Notes: generated from the sequence alone by a model not told the origin. Positions 49,850 through 62,599 are shown, counted from the first letter of the stretch. The stretch is DNA of 64,000 bases from Anaeramoeba flamelloides (GCA_027625915.1 JANTQA010000033.1:1550001-1614000), one strand, 5' to 3'. Numbers and translations: made by a program.

Positions 49850-50530
49850 ATGGCGAGACGTTTTCAAGTGTTATAGACTCTCGTCAAATGCCCAAGTTAT
49901 TTCAAATTTAAGAAATAAAAGTAAAAATTTGAAAATTTCTTTTTATTATGTAAAATTAAAATAAAAACACACAGTCTTTTTCTTGAGGTTTTAAAGTTTT
50001 CTATTTATTTGTAAAATCAATAGATTGTTCTAAAAGTTTTTTTTTTGTGTTTTCTATTTATTTAGAAAATCTATACATTTTCGTTAGTTTTTCTTGAGTT
50101 TTCTATTTTTTTTCGAAGTTTTCTAGTTTTTTTTACTTTTTGAAATAAACATAAAATTTTAATACTTTTTCAGTTTATTTCAAAAAGTCAAAAAAACCTA
50201 ACGAAAATCTATCAAATAAACAGAAAACTCAAGAAAACCCAAATATACTTTTCTAGAATTCAAAAGAATAGAGAAAAATCATAGATGATTTTATTCAATT
50301 CTTTTAAATTCTGGAAAAGCTAACGTTAAGTACCTACATTTTTTTTAATTTTAGAAATAAACCGAAAATTTCTTAAATTTACTGTTTATTTCTTAAATTA
50401 CAAAAAAACCTAATTTCAAGTACCTATATTTTTTTTAATTTGAGAAATAAACCGAATATTAAATAAATTTTGGTTTTATTTCTCAAATCAAAAAAAACCT
50501 AACAGTAAATAAGAGAAATTAAAAAGAACT
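49850..50530 (+). repeat. palindrome-family repeat (H), downstream of the poly(A) polymerase gene
   Basis: A run of palindromes: TTTCTTGAGG-type arms with inverse CTCAAGAAAA (about 49978-50245), the TAGAATTCAAAAGAATAGAG unit with its inverse (about 50255-50330), and two successive units with arms GAAATAAACCGAA and TTTATTTCTCAAAT (about 50335-50505), joined by ACCTAA/TTAGGT-type spacers. It shares unit order with 39205-39770 and ends about 310 bp before the stop of the poly(A) polymerase gene. Confidence 0.65.
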
Positions 50531-50841
50531 CCCTTTAATTACAATAAAAAAAAAATTCAATAAAAAATTATAATAGATTTTATTTATTTTTATATTATTA
50601 TTCAATACTAAACTTGAAAATTTTTTATTTTATATTTTTTTTTTTTTTTGTTTCTTTTTAAATGAAAGAATAATGTTGATTTGAGAAAATGGAGGAGAAA
50701 AAATAAATCTAAAAAAAAATAATAAAATAAAAGTAAAAAAAGAAATAAAATTCAAGAAATGAAAAGAAAATCGATTCAAAATTAAAAAAAAAAAAAAAAA
50801 AAATGAGAAAAATTGAATATTAAATAAGAAATAATTTGATT

Positions 50842-53800
50842 TTATTTTTTTACCATTTTAAAATTCTTATTTTTTCTCTTTGTAACACTTTTTCCTTTAA
50901 TTTTTTTAAATCCTTTGCCTTTATTTCCATTTTTCTTTTTTTTCATTCCAAACCCTTTCTTTTTATTACCATTTTTACTTCTGTTTAAAACACGTCTTCG
51001 TTTGTTTTTTTTTTTTGATAAAAATGGATTTGATTCATCAGGTTTTGTTTCTGTAAATCTTGTTATCCGTGTAGTTGTTTTTGTAATCTTTTTACGAACT
51101 TTTTTTTTTTCTATATTTTCATCTTTTTCATCTTTTTTCTCTTCCTTTTCTGTCAATTCATCAGAAGATTCATTTAAATCTCTTTTTCTATCTAAGCTCG
51201 AATCTGTTTGAGTTTCGAAATCTTCTTCGACTTTGTTTTTATATTCTCGATCTTTTTCATCTTCAAAAAGAAAATCGGGAAGTTGGGATCTATTATTGAA
51301 AGAAATATTTGATTTTTATAGAACAAATAATTAAAAGAAAAAACGAAGAATAATGATATTTTATTAGATTATTATATTGATATTTTATTAGTATATTCTA
51401 CAAATAAAGTCAATCTAAAAATTCATTTTTTTAAATAATAATTGGATTCAATTTCTTCAAATGATAGAAATAACGTTTATATCCCTTGGAACACAAATAA
51501 CCAAATATACTTTTAAATAATTTTTATTTTTTGAATTTTTATGAAAAGATCCTAAGAGATAGGATTTATAAGCAATTATCTTAGAAAGAAAATTTTATAA
51601 TTAAAAATTGTCAAGTAACCTAACATAAAAAAATTGCTTGAAAACATATTTTCAAATTTTGAAAAATTTTTCTTGATTCTTGTGATTTTATTATTTTTGA
51701 ATTGAAAATTTGTCAAAAAAATATTTGAGTTTTGTTTTGAAAAGTTTGTTGAAACAGCAAAAACTTTTTAGTTTTAATGATTAAAACACATCATTCTTTA
51801 CTGGAAAAAAAATGGTCCCTTTTCATCCTAAAATGACCTTAATTTTTTTTAATAAATCATTTATTCATTACAAAAGATATTTTAATATTACATAGAAAAT
51901 TCGTTTTTAATAGTGATTACCATTCAACAGCAATATACATTTTTGATTAGAAATTGATGTTTTATTATTCGCAATGTATTAATTTGAAAAAAAAAAATAA
52001 CATTTATTTTCATTGTAAAACTTGATACTTTCTTCAACAAATAGCTTTTTAATTTAAATTGTATGACTATCAGTCTGAGTCAGATTAATATTTGATTTTT
52101 TTTTTAAAAAATTTAATCTTTTTTTAATTTTTGTCTTTTTAAAATCTAGACTTATAATAAACAATATTATTGAATAAAATATCTTAGATCAAAAATTCTT
52201 TTCCAATATCTAGATTAATTTAGATTGAAAAATTCAAATTTCACAAATATATTATTCAAATTTTTACCAACTATGAAATTCCAAAATAATAATTTTTTTT
52301 TTTAAAGATTATTTTATTTTCTTTGAATAATATTTAAAAGTTGAATTATATTGTTTTTTTTTTAAATTTAGGGTCGAATCTTATTCTAGTATAAGAAATT
52401 TTTATTAAATTAAATCAAATAAATTAAATAAAATTATTTAATCATTGTCCGTTCTTGTTTGTATAAAATTATTTTCTATTGCTTAAAATGAAGTTTTAAA
52501 AAAATATTCATATTAAACTTTTTATTCAAGTCCTATAACAAATGAATGAAATTCATTTTTCTCTTAATTCAATATTTATTGAAAATTTTGTCTGAGAAAA
52601 AAAATGAAAATTTCTCAGTAATATATTTTTTTATTTTTTTGTTTTATAAAATTAACAAAATTATTTAATACTTTTTATTATTAATAAACCAATGTAGTGT
52701 GTTTTGAATTACTGTTAATAATAATTAAATTTCTAGTTTAAAAAATTCAAAAATAATCAAAAAATCTTTGAAAAAAATTGCAAAAAATATATCATTATTA
52801 TTTTTTTTTCCCAAATTCAAAAAAAAAAACAATAATGAATTTATCTTTTAAATATTTTAACTTTTTATTAAAATTAAAATCTAGATTAAAGATAAACAAC
52901 AAAATATAAATTTATTAACCAATTAATATCCTTTGAAATCTTTGATTTTTAAACTTGATGAAATTTAGGTAAATTTACAGGGTGTGTTAAGGGATATAAG
53001 CTTTTTGATCCTAATTAAGAGTGTATTTTAGAAGAATTTATTTGAGAAGAAAAAAAAAAAACAACAACTAAAGGAATTCTGAAATTTAAAAAAAAAAAAA
53101 ATTCAAACCTAGTAATTGATCTTATATCCAAACTAACTTTAACTGATTCAGGTGGGGTTTCAAATGCAGCCTTTGCGAGGAAATCGTTAACTACCCGAGT
53201 TAAATCGATTTTTTTGTGTGCATTTTTTTTTAATATCAACCCAAAATACCATATTACTTCATAGAGTTCTTCATTTTCCTTTTCTTCTTCTTTTTCATTT
53301 TCCTTTTCCTTTTCATTTTCATTTTCATTTTCTTCTTTCTTTATTTCTTGAGATTTTTCGTTATTTACATTTTCGGATTCCAAATCCATTTTTTTATTTT
53401 CTTCATTTTCGAGACTATCATTACTATCTTCTTCATTTGATATAATATCCATTGTTAAATTAATAGTTTTTTCAAATTCAGCTATTTCTCGATCTTTTGT
53501 TTTGTTAACTATATTCTTATTTTCTTCATCTAATTCTTTTTTTAAATTTTCTGTTTTAATTTTATTTATTTCGATTTTATTTGCGTCTTTTTCATTTTTT
53601 ATTAGATCTTTTTCTAGTTCTAAATTATCGTTGTTTTTATCAATTTTTGTTTTTATTTCTTTTTCATCTTTAAATTCGTCAATTACATCTTTAACTTCTA
53701 TTTGTATTTGTTTCTCTACTTTTTTGTCTGGAATTGATTTTTCTTCCTTTTCTTCTTTTATTTCTGTTTCATCTTTTATTTCTTTTTCATCTTTTATTTC

Positions 53801-56800
53801 TTTTCCTTCTTTTATTACATTTTCCTCATTTTTTATATCTTTCTCATCTTTTTTCTCATCTTCAATAATTTCTTTTTTTATTTCCAATTGATCTTCTTCT
53901 TTTATTTCTTCTTTTTGTTCTTTTCCTTCTTTCTTTTTTACATTTTCCTCATTTGATATATCTTTCTCATCTTTTTTCTCATCTTCAATAATTTCTTTTT
54001 TTATTTCTAGTTGATCTTCTTCTTTTATTTCCTTTTTTTGTTCTTCTTCTTCTTTCTTTTTTCTTTCTTCTTCTTCAAGTTTTTTTTTTTGTCTTTTTTC
54101 ATAGGCTTTTTTTTCTTTTACTGGATCATATCCCTTAGGGTACGGAACTGCATATTTAATATCTTCATTTTCTTGAAGTTTTTGAATTAATATTCTTAAT
54201 CTACTCCTTAATCTACCCTTTCTATTTTTTTTTTAAAAAAAAGATATATAGTTTATTTTGGAATAATTAAGATAAAATTGTCGAAAAAAAAAAAAAAATT
54301 ATTAGATAAAAAAAATTTTATGAATAATTAAAAGAAAAGTATTGATTTTGATCTTGTGTTAAAAATATTCAATATTTAAAGATATAGTTGATGAATATTT
54401 TTTTTTAAAGATCTTTATTTATTTGTGAAATTTGGAGAATATAATGTTATTTTTACATTTAATTTTTAACTTGGTTTAAGTATGAAAAAATTGTAAATTA
54501 TTATATTCATTATTAACTTTTATAATTTAAATTGTATTATAAACAATTCCTAATATTACTTTTTTTTTGAAATTATTTCTAAAGGAACTATTTTGAAGAA
54601 AAAAAAAGAAAATATAAACTTTCTTTCTTTTTATTTTGAAAAAAATCTATTCTTTAAAAAAATATTAAAAAACATTTTTTTAAAAAAATAACAACTTTTC
54701 TAATTTTAATAGATGATAAATATGAATGAATCAAAATATTATTATTTAAAAAAGTATTTTATTAATTATAATTCAATGATTAGAAAACTTCTTAGAAACC
54801 ATTAATTAACATCAAAAAAAAATGTGAAATAATTTTTTATTTTTTTTTTTGTGGAAAAAATTTTAAATTCAAAAAATTTCAGAAATATCAAGAATAGAAT
54901 CATTAATAAAGAAAATCGTCATAATTTTGATGAGAAAAATTTTTAATAAATGTATTAAATTTTGATAATTAATTCAACATTTTTTTTTTAAAGATAATAA
55001 AAAATTAGAATTTATTCACTATTTTTATCATTGTTTGTTCTATTTTTTGTTATCATTAAATTTTGAAATAGATGTGAAATATTATATCTATTTCATATAT
55101 ATATAAAATATTCATCAACAAACAGATGATATTGTTTTTTTTTTATTCAAAATAGATTTCTGTAAATTATTATTTATTTATTTTGTTTTGTTTCTTTTTC
55201 TTGCTTTTATTTTCTTTCTTTTTCTTCTTTTGTTTATTTTTCTTTTACAATTAGTTTTTATGTTCTTCTTTGTCTTGTTTGAATTATTATTATTATTATT
55301 ATTGATATTGTTGTTGTTATTATTGATTCAAAAATATTTCTTTTTGTTGATTATTGATTATTCAAGAAATGTTACCTACTGATATTTTTTAAAAAAAAAA
55401 AAGTCAAAAAAAAAAATGATTAAAGATTTCAACGTAGAACAAATTGAACTTGGGATTTTTGCCGTTATTAATTAATTTTTTTACTTTCCATCATGGAAAT
55501 AAATATTATTATCATTTAAATATTATTTTTTTTTCGCAAAATATAATTTTCTTTTTTTTATATTTTTTTATTATTTTACCAAAAAACTATCAACTTTTAT
55601 CTCTTTAATTATCAAGTTTAAACATTTTAGAAAAGTTCAAATATTTACCACCAAGAAGATAAAAAAAATCTTAATAAACCCTAATTTAAAATATCAATAC
55701 TAAAATATATAAAATTGTAAAGTTTGGAAATTTTATTATTCTTTGTCTTATTCTATTTTTATTTAATTTAATTGTTTAATCCATTTTAAACAGAGTATTT
55801 GTTCTTCGTTTTATTTTACTAAATTGTAAAAATAAATGAATTGCACAAAATAGAAAAATTCCAAAAAAAAAAAATAAAAATTATTTTTTTATGTTTTTAT
55901 TATTATTTGAAAATTTTAGCAAACGAATTAATCTTGTGATCTGTATTTGGTTTTTAAACAAATGATAATATGTATATTATTAAAATATTAAATTATATTT
56001 AGGCAAAATAAAATTTATTCAATCAAATTTTCAAAAAAAAAAAAATAAACTAAATCAAATAAAAATTCTTATAAAAAACAAAAAATTAAATTTCCTTTGA
56101 ATAGCAAAGTATTGTTAAGTTATCTAAATTTTCAAATAAATAGATATTTGTTTTATTATTATTTATTTTATAACGTATATTTTTTTTTGTTTTATTATTA
56201 TTATTTTATTTATGAATAAAAGGATTTAAATTGTTAATACTGATAAAAAAAAGATTTACATTTTTAATTTTTTTTCCAAAACTTTTTTTTAATTGTTGTT
56301 TTTTTTAAGATATTGGAATCTATTGAATTGTTGACACAATACGATAATATAAAATATTTTTTTTTTCAAATATCTTGAATTTCCTCTCTTTTTTTTTGAT
56401 TGTTAATGGTTAAATGTTGAATAAATTTAATCTTGTAAGGAGAGAATTTTGAAGTGACTAAATTTGTGTCTTCTAATTCAAAGAGCGTCAAGATATATGA
56501 GAATAGGAACAATCATTAGAAGTAATTTAAACTTAATTTAGTTTTCTAGAATTTTCGATCTTTTCAAATTTATGTATATAATAAATTTTATTTCAGATTC
56601 AAAAGTAGATTCTCAATAAGTAATTTTTAAAAATATTCATTCAAAACTAAAATAAAAAATGAAATATTCCAGACTGCTTAAGGTATTGAAAAGTACTTTT
56701 TAAAAAAATATTGTCAAAAATTTGTTATATACTATCCGTTTAATATTCGATAAATCAGAATTATTTTTCAATTTAAAAATCAAAATAATTTTTAGTCGAA

Positions 56801-58639
56801 GATAATATTTGGTTAAGGGTAAAGTCATTACTTTGAAAAATAATTTTTTGAAATGGAATTCAAATTTTTTTATAATTTTTATAAGTAACCTAATATCAAT
56901 CAAAAGCAAATCAACATGTGGTATATGATCGATTTCTAAAAAATCAAAAAATGAAAAACGAGGACATTTTTCGAAAAAAAACGCCAAAAGAGAAACAAAA
57001 GTCAATTTCCAATTTAAATAGTTTTGTATATATAATTTTGAAAACAACTCTGGTTTCGAAGTATCATTCTTTAACACTTTTTGAGATCTTGATGATTTTT
57101 TTTTTCATTTTTTTTATTTTTCAAAGAGTTATTTTTACTAAAAGAATGTTACAAAATCCATGCTTTGTCAAATTTAGAGAAGTTATAAAGCAACCACAAA
57201 TTGGATTAAATTGAATCAATCCTATTTTGAACTTAAAGAAAACAATTTATTTTAAAATTGAAGAAATTTAAGCATTTGGAAATATAAAACAAGAAAAGAT
57301 TGATATTTTTTTTAAAATTTGGATTTATTTGAAATTAAGAATGCTTTTAAATTTATTTTGTTTTTTGTATTTTTTGACATTGAGATCCTTTTCAACTTTT
57401 TTTTTGTTTATTGACTTTTTGTTTTTGAGATATCATCTATTGTTTTTTTTTTATTTGAATTTTTTCAACAAAAAGAATTCAATTTCACAATACCATTATT
57501 AGTCGCAAGTTCACTTTTTGAGTATGGTGCAAATTCATGGTAAGTGACTGAACCCTTAAAATAAATAATTTTCACTGATTAGAAAAAAAAGAAAAAAAAA
57601 TCGTTCGGTTTTCCAGAATTTTAAAATAATAAAGTCAAATTTTGAGATTTTACTCAATTCTTTTGATTCTAGAAAACTACCATTAGTTTATTATTGATTT
57701 TTTTTTGATTTAAGAAATATTAAAATAAGAAATTTTCTTAATATTTTTATTTTTTTGAAGGGAGCAAATTAATTTCCTCTGACAACCATTAGGTTTTTTT
57801 TAATTTGAGAAATAAAAAGAAAATTAAATAGATATTCGAAACAAAAACAAAAAGTAAAAAAAAACTAGGCAATTGAAAGCATCTGATGACACTTCCCTAA
57901 TTTCTAAATAAAAATTTAGAAATTTCAATAAAGAATCATAATTTCCTTTATTATTGACCAATGGCAAGATAAATAATGAGTCTTAATTTCGAATGATATC
58001 AAGATATTATCCTTTAATTGCTTATTATTTTTGTTTATTTGGATTAATTCTTTGATTCACATTTTTCGATTTTTTTTCATTGGATTGGCAGTCCCAAAAA
58101 ATTTTCTTTATATTTATTAATTGTTTTTTTTTTTTAATATAACATTTATGGAAAGTGTATTGATTTCATTATAATAATGATATTACTGCAAGATTAATAG
58201 ATCCCAGTGAAATTACACATCCTAATCCATGTATAAAAAAATATTTTCATTTTTTTTTGTTACAATTACCATATAGTGTTGTTTTTATTTTTTTGTTATG
58301 ATTAAATGCTATATATTTAATGAATTTTCTCAAATCATTAAAAAAACATAAAAAATGATTAGTATTTTAAGACTTTGCTAAAATTTTTTGAATTTTTTCA
58401 TTTGTTGTTTATAGATTAAAAAATTGTTTGGAAAACTAAAGCAAAATAAATAAGAATGAAATTTTGAGAAATAAGGATGATCTAAAAACTAAAATTGTCA
58501 ATTAAATTCTAAATTTCCAAAAATAAAATTTTTACTCTTACTAAGCGTTTAGTCGATGCGAATTTGGAAAAATGAAAAAAAAAAAAAGAATTATCTTAAT
58601 AAAATGAAATAAAATAAAAGTGACAAAATAAATAATTTA

Positions 58640-58674
<35 letters not shown>

Positions 58675-59897
58675 ATATCTTAAATTATATATTAAATAAC
58701 AAACCTATTTCTGAAAAGTTCAGCATTATTTGTTGAAAAGTAAATCATTAAATAAATGGAATATCTTTTAAAAAAATCATTCTTTTCATATAGAATTTCC
58801 CAATTCTTGGATAATTGCTCTTCTTCCTCTTTATTTCTTAACGATTCAATTTGCTTTCTTTCATCAAAATACTTTTGAAATTTGTTTTCAATTTTCTCAA
58901 CGATTTTAACCCCACGAGCAAATTCGTTTTTCAAAACTGAAAGAGAAGAAACAGAAACACAAAAGGATGAGTTCATTGCAGGAAAGGCAGGAGTGATGAT
59001 GGCCATTTGTGTTCTGTTGTCATATTTTTCTGACCATGGTCTTTCTGCGATTCTGGGGTCCTCGGGCTTGATACTATTCAGTTTCACTGGGTTTTTCCAA
59101 TCCCATTGATTGTAGATCTTAAAAAAGCTCTTCAGCAGCATATTTGCGCTCGAGTTGGGGAACCATTGGCAGATTTTTGCCGTCAATATGGCACAGTTGA
59201 TACCACCAAAGTACCCGTAAACATTGCCATAAATGCCACGCCTCTCGGCCCACAGCTTAACAACACGCAAGGCCGTTCGAAACGCCTCCTTGTTTGGAAC
59301 AAGGGTTAAAATTAAATCGGTGGTACGTGAGCCGTTGATGGATCGGATCGACTTGACGTCCATGCCAATTAAAATTTTGTCGTCATTTAAATCGATCCCG
59401 ACACGAATCTCTTTTTGCACCAAACGGGCAAAAACTAAATCGATCGGTACGCCCATAAACTTCAGTTTCATGACAGGTACATACGCGTCCTTCGCAACAA
59501 CGAGATTCTTCACATGCTTGTTCTCAGTCAGCGTTTTATATAAGTCCGTGAAAAAGTCTTCGTGAGTGACAAAATTCGGTACAATACAAAGCGTATCAAT
59601 ATCAGCCTCCCGTGAATTCACACCTAAACGGTACGATCCATACGTGTGGATATTCGCTTGGCGATCGATTTTGACTTCGTCAAGCAAGCTAAGGTTCTTG
59701 GCAATCCCTCGTATAAAACGATCAAAGATTTTGTTTAATTTGCTAAGCACACGCTCACGAAGCTGTACCTCCTCTTCCGTGTCATAAAGACCCGCGTTTT
59801 GTAACGCCTGTTCGATGTGTTTCGTTACAAATTTGTCAATTTCTTGTGGGCCTTTTCTTGAAATTGTATCAGATTCAAAGGTTTTGTTTTGCATCAT
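50842..59897 (-). CDS. nuclear poly(A) polymerase with large charged insertion, three exons
   Basis: Exons 59897-58705, 54221-53109 and 51289-50842 (917 aa). The junctions AATAG|GTTTGT..AATAG and ACTAG|GTTTGA..AATAG are both phase 2, each forming an AGA codon. The product adds poly(A) tails to pre-mRNA 3' ends. Seen: GSYRLGV with the catalytic pair D99/D101 (READIDTL) and third Asp D153 (PIDLVFAR), central helices WAERRGIYGN and YGYFGGINCAIL, and AITPAFPAMNSS. Exon 2 opens with GRLRSRLRILIQKLQENE, matching the WVESRLRxLxxKLE start of the RNA-binding domain, then VPYPKGYDP. A Lys/Glu-rich insertion (about 435-717) follows, and the domain resumes with YEVIWYFGLILKK and IDLTRVVNDF. The tail is Lys/Arg-rich (nuclear localisation likely). 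Ordinary enzymes have only a short loop at the insertion point. The start is the first of two adjacent ATGs. Exon 1 is clearly richer in GC than the rest. Confidence 0.9.
51290..53108 (-). other. intron 2 of the poly(A) polymerase gene (1.8 kb)
   Basis: Donor GTTTGA at 53108, acceptor AATAATAG ending at 51290. Plain AT-rich DNA with no repeat or coding stretch I can name. Confidence 0.7.
53818..54055 (-). repeat. in-frame 41-codon tandem duplication in the poly(A) polymerase insertion
   Basis: Two units offset by 123 bp (53818 and 53941), each coding EEDQLEIKKEIIEDEKKDEK followed by DI(S/K)NEENV. Near-identical at base level, so the duplication is recent. It shows how the charged insertion grew by slippage or unequal exchange. 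Confidence 0.85.
54222..58704 (-). other. intron 1 of the poly(A) polymerase gene (4.5 kb)
   Basis: Donor GTTTGT at 58704, acceptor AAATAG ending at 54222. Contents: (TA)n at 58641-58678, module M inverted (57895-58065), a palindrome-family repeat (57600-57870), and a low-complexity Asn/Lys frame on the minus strand about 55190-55320 that ends in a stop and is not joined. Paired frames at 56700-57214 on both strands have no recognised family. The strongest evidence for this intron is that exon 2 continues the protein exactly in phase. Confidence 0.75.
57600..58065 (-). repeat. palindrome-family repeat (H) with inverted module M
   Basis: 57600-57870 has the TTTTCCAGAATTTTAAAATA unit with its partner TTTTGATTCTAGAAAA, then an AATTTGAGAAATAAAAAGAA unit. 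57895-58065 is the reverse complement of module M (compare 17880-18060 and 23495-23655). H and M are adjacent here in the order and orientation expected for an inverted copy of the 23.5 kb unit. Confidence 0.6.
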
Positions 59898-60180
59898 TGA
59901 AACTTTTTCAAGTCAAACAACATTGTTTTTTGTTTTTTGTTATTTGTTTTTTGTTGATTTGTTTTTTTTGTTTATTTGTTTTTTTTTGTTTTTTTTTGTT
60001 TTTTTGTTTTTGGTTTTATGAATTTTTGAAAAATTTTTTTAGGTATAAACAAAAGAATTTCTTTTTTGGAAAAAGAATAAAAGAAAAAAAAATTTTTTAT
60101 TAGGTCTCCTTACAGTGATAGACTTGTGATATAATTAAAAATTGGTGTTTTGTAATTTTTAATTTAATGGGAATATTGAA
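59898..60180. other. 5' flank of the poly(A) polymerase gene
   Basis: Immediately upstream of the ATG (minus strand) is an A/AC-rich leader of about 120 bp (plus strand GTTTTTTGTTATTTGTTTTT and similar). Such A-rich leaders are common before genes in AT-rich amoebae. No specific motif can be assigned. Confidence 0.4.
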
Positions 60181-60207
60181 AGGATTTTGAAATTTGTTTT
60201 TGAAAAC

Positions 60208-60450
60208 CAGAAACTTTGAGTGCTAACGGATCAGAAAATCAATTAATTGTATTTTGTGGTGAAAATAATTGTAAGTGTGGTTTCCCAAAAGTCGTTCTGA
60301 AAAATCGTTTAAATATTTTATTATTCGTTAAAGATAAAATTAATGAAAGAAAAAAAATGATTATTCTGGTTACTTTCATTCAACAAATATTCGATGAACT
60401 ATTCCTAAGTCAATCACTTTTAAGAATAATTTACCCCTTTAGAAGTTTTT
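60208..60450 (+). CDS. possible exon or gene remnant, unknown
   Basis: An open frame of about 80 codons without an upstream ATG, reading TLSANGSENQLIVFCGENN, CKCGFPKVVLKNRL and so on to a TAA at 60450. Composition is more protein-like than the surroundings, and a CCAG acceptor-like site precedes it at 60205. I do not recognise the product. It may be an exon of an unseen gene, a fossil element piece, or chance. Confidence 0.25.
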
Positions 60451-61500
60451 AAAAGGTTACGAAAGACTCTAATCTTTGTAAAAGTTATGATATTTTTTGA
60501 TTTGCAAATTAAATTTAAATTTTGACAATCTTTTCAAATCTTATATTCTGTTCATGTAAAAAGATTGTGTTTCGATTTTTTACATAGTACCAGTTAAAAC
60601 CAATCTCCGTGCGATTGAAAAAAATCTGGTAATACTGTTAATAGCAAAATAAAAAGATCAAAATTTTCATTCAGATTTCCAAAAAAATCAAATGACAAGA
60701 ATTAAAAGAAATCAAAAAAGTCCACAACTAAAAGGGAAATTAATAATTTAAGCTGGTTTACTTAATTACAAATTTGAAATGCTAACATGTTTTAATTAAT
60801 CTTTTTTCGGAAAGTTGATAGGAAAGATTATTCCCTTTATTTTGTAATTAATCGTATCACTCCTGAAAAAAAATTGTCTTAGGAGTTAAAAATTGGTTTT
60901 AATTCTGAATTAGAGTAGAAATAAAAATTTTCAATTATTTTTTATTGATTGTTCACTAATCAAAGAAGATATCTTAAACTGAAATTACCTAAAATGGATG
61001 AATACTCTATTGAATAAAATCCCATATCCAATTCCATAGGAATAGAAAAATCAAAGCAACAAAAAATCAGAAAAAAGTCTATTTCGAATGTTTTAAAATC
61101 AAAATTCAAATTTTGAAAAGTTTGTAATTCAACTTTGATTTTATTTGATACTCTGAATTCTATTTTAATTCAAATAAACTATCTAAAGTATGGGGTTTCG
61201 TTTTTTTTTAAAAAAGAAGGATAAAATGACATTATGAAATATTTGAAAAAGATAACTTTTATAACTATTTGTTCTTTAAATCTTTTTTATATTTTTTATT
61301 GTAATAATTTTCTTCAGAAATTTAAATATTTTTGTCCACTTGAAATTTATAGTAAAAAGTCAAAAATATAATACATTTTGAGAAATATATAAACCATTGA
61401 GTATTCACTAATTGTTCTAATAATGATATTGTCTGAATATTCTCAATCTCACATTTTTATCCCTCTTGTAAACTTGGAAATACACAAAACTTTTGAAATT
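60451..61500. other. intergenic DNA, nothing recognised
   Basis: AT-rich, no coding-like frame and no repeat that I could match elsewhere in the window. Confidence 0.45.
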
Positions 61501-61504
61501 TGAT

Positions 61505-61935
61505 AAATACAGTCTTTCCAAGTCTACCATAAAATTTTAAATAAAACAGATTTGAGTGTTCTATTCTCATTTTTCTATTTTTAAAATTCAGAAATAAGAG
61601 TAATTATTCCAAAAAAAATTCAATAAATGAGCTATATTAAAAAAAAAAATTTTCTGAAGATTCATGAAGCACCTTAAAATATTGTTCAAAAAAGGTAAAT
61701 TTATAAAGATCAGTCAATATTGATATTTTTTGGGGGCTCTTTAGGACCAATATTTTTTAAGTTTCATGGGATCTTGAATTTTTTTTTTGATGTTCCCAAA
61801 ATTTGAATAATAGCTCATTTATTGAAATTTTTTTTTTGAATAATAACTCTTATTTCCAAATTTTTTGAAAATAGAAAATCAGAATAGAAAAATCAATTGT
61901 GTTTTATTTAAAATTTTATGGTAGACAAGGAACGG
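61505..61935. mobile_element. fold-back (inverted-repeat) element
   Basis: Two arms of about 120-130 bp in inverted orientation, 61512-61637 and 61804-61935, about 80-85 percent complementary by eye. Landmarks are GTCTACCATAAAATTTTAAA at the outer end of the left arm against its exact inverse at the right, and CAATAAATGAGCTAT against ATAGCTCATTTATTG at the inner ends. The loop is about 165 bp (including GGGGGCTCTTTAGGACC). No coding. Probably a MITE or fold-back transposon; target duplication not clear. Confidence 0.75.
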
Positions 61936-62599
61936 CTGTAATTGGAAAACTTTCTATACAGTCAGTTTCAAATTTAATGCACAAACTTTCAACAAAATTT
62001 GTGGCACATAAAAATCTTAAAAAGTAAATCTCATGAATGAAAATGAGTACCAAATCACCGATGTCTATTATGGATTTGGTATTTTTTTAATAAAAAATTT
62101 CACTTCAAAAAGAGCAATTAAAAATTGATTTTCCAGTCTTAATCTTCCTGAATAACGTTTTATCCTTTTATAATATGAAAATTTAAAAGTTGTTTTCCAA
62201 AAAAATTATTCCAAAAAAATAAATTACCACCTTATTTATCAAAAAAATGTACTATTTCAAGATATTGAGTTTTTTATTACAAATCTATTTTGTATAAATA
62301 TCATATGCTCAAAAAAATCGATTCTCTAAACTTTTTTAACGATGTTAAATTCCAATTTAAACAAGTAACTCTTCATTCAATTCCAAATTAATAGATTTTT
62401 TATTCTGTTTTTTCCAAAATAAGCAAAATTTTTTTCTGTTTTTTCTCTTTGAATTTTTTTCTTTATTATTTTATTGATCAACAATTTCCATTCAATTTTT
62501 AATAATAAAATAAGACTCAATATTATATTTGGTGTCCATTACCGTGAATTTGAAAAATAAAAAATACCCAAATTGTTGTAAAAGACATATATTTTACAC
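61936..62599. other. intergenic DNA, nothing recognised
   Basis: AT-rich. No gene or element supported. Confidence 0.4.

Noticed and set aside
53109-54221. A free-standing Lys/Glu-rich hypothetical gene
   Set aside because: No ATG at its start, an acceptor precedes it, and both ends continue poly(A) polymerase domains in phase.
56700-57214. Overlapping frames on both strands in the poly(A) polymerase intron
   Set aside because: Neither strand shows a known motif. At this base composition frames of about 100 codons occur by chance, though an old element piece cannot be excluded.
58882-59787. Plus-strand frames with many Arg/Ser residues
   Set aside because: Antisense of the GC-richer poly(A) polymerase exon; no family resemblance.
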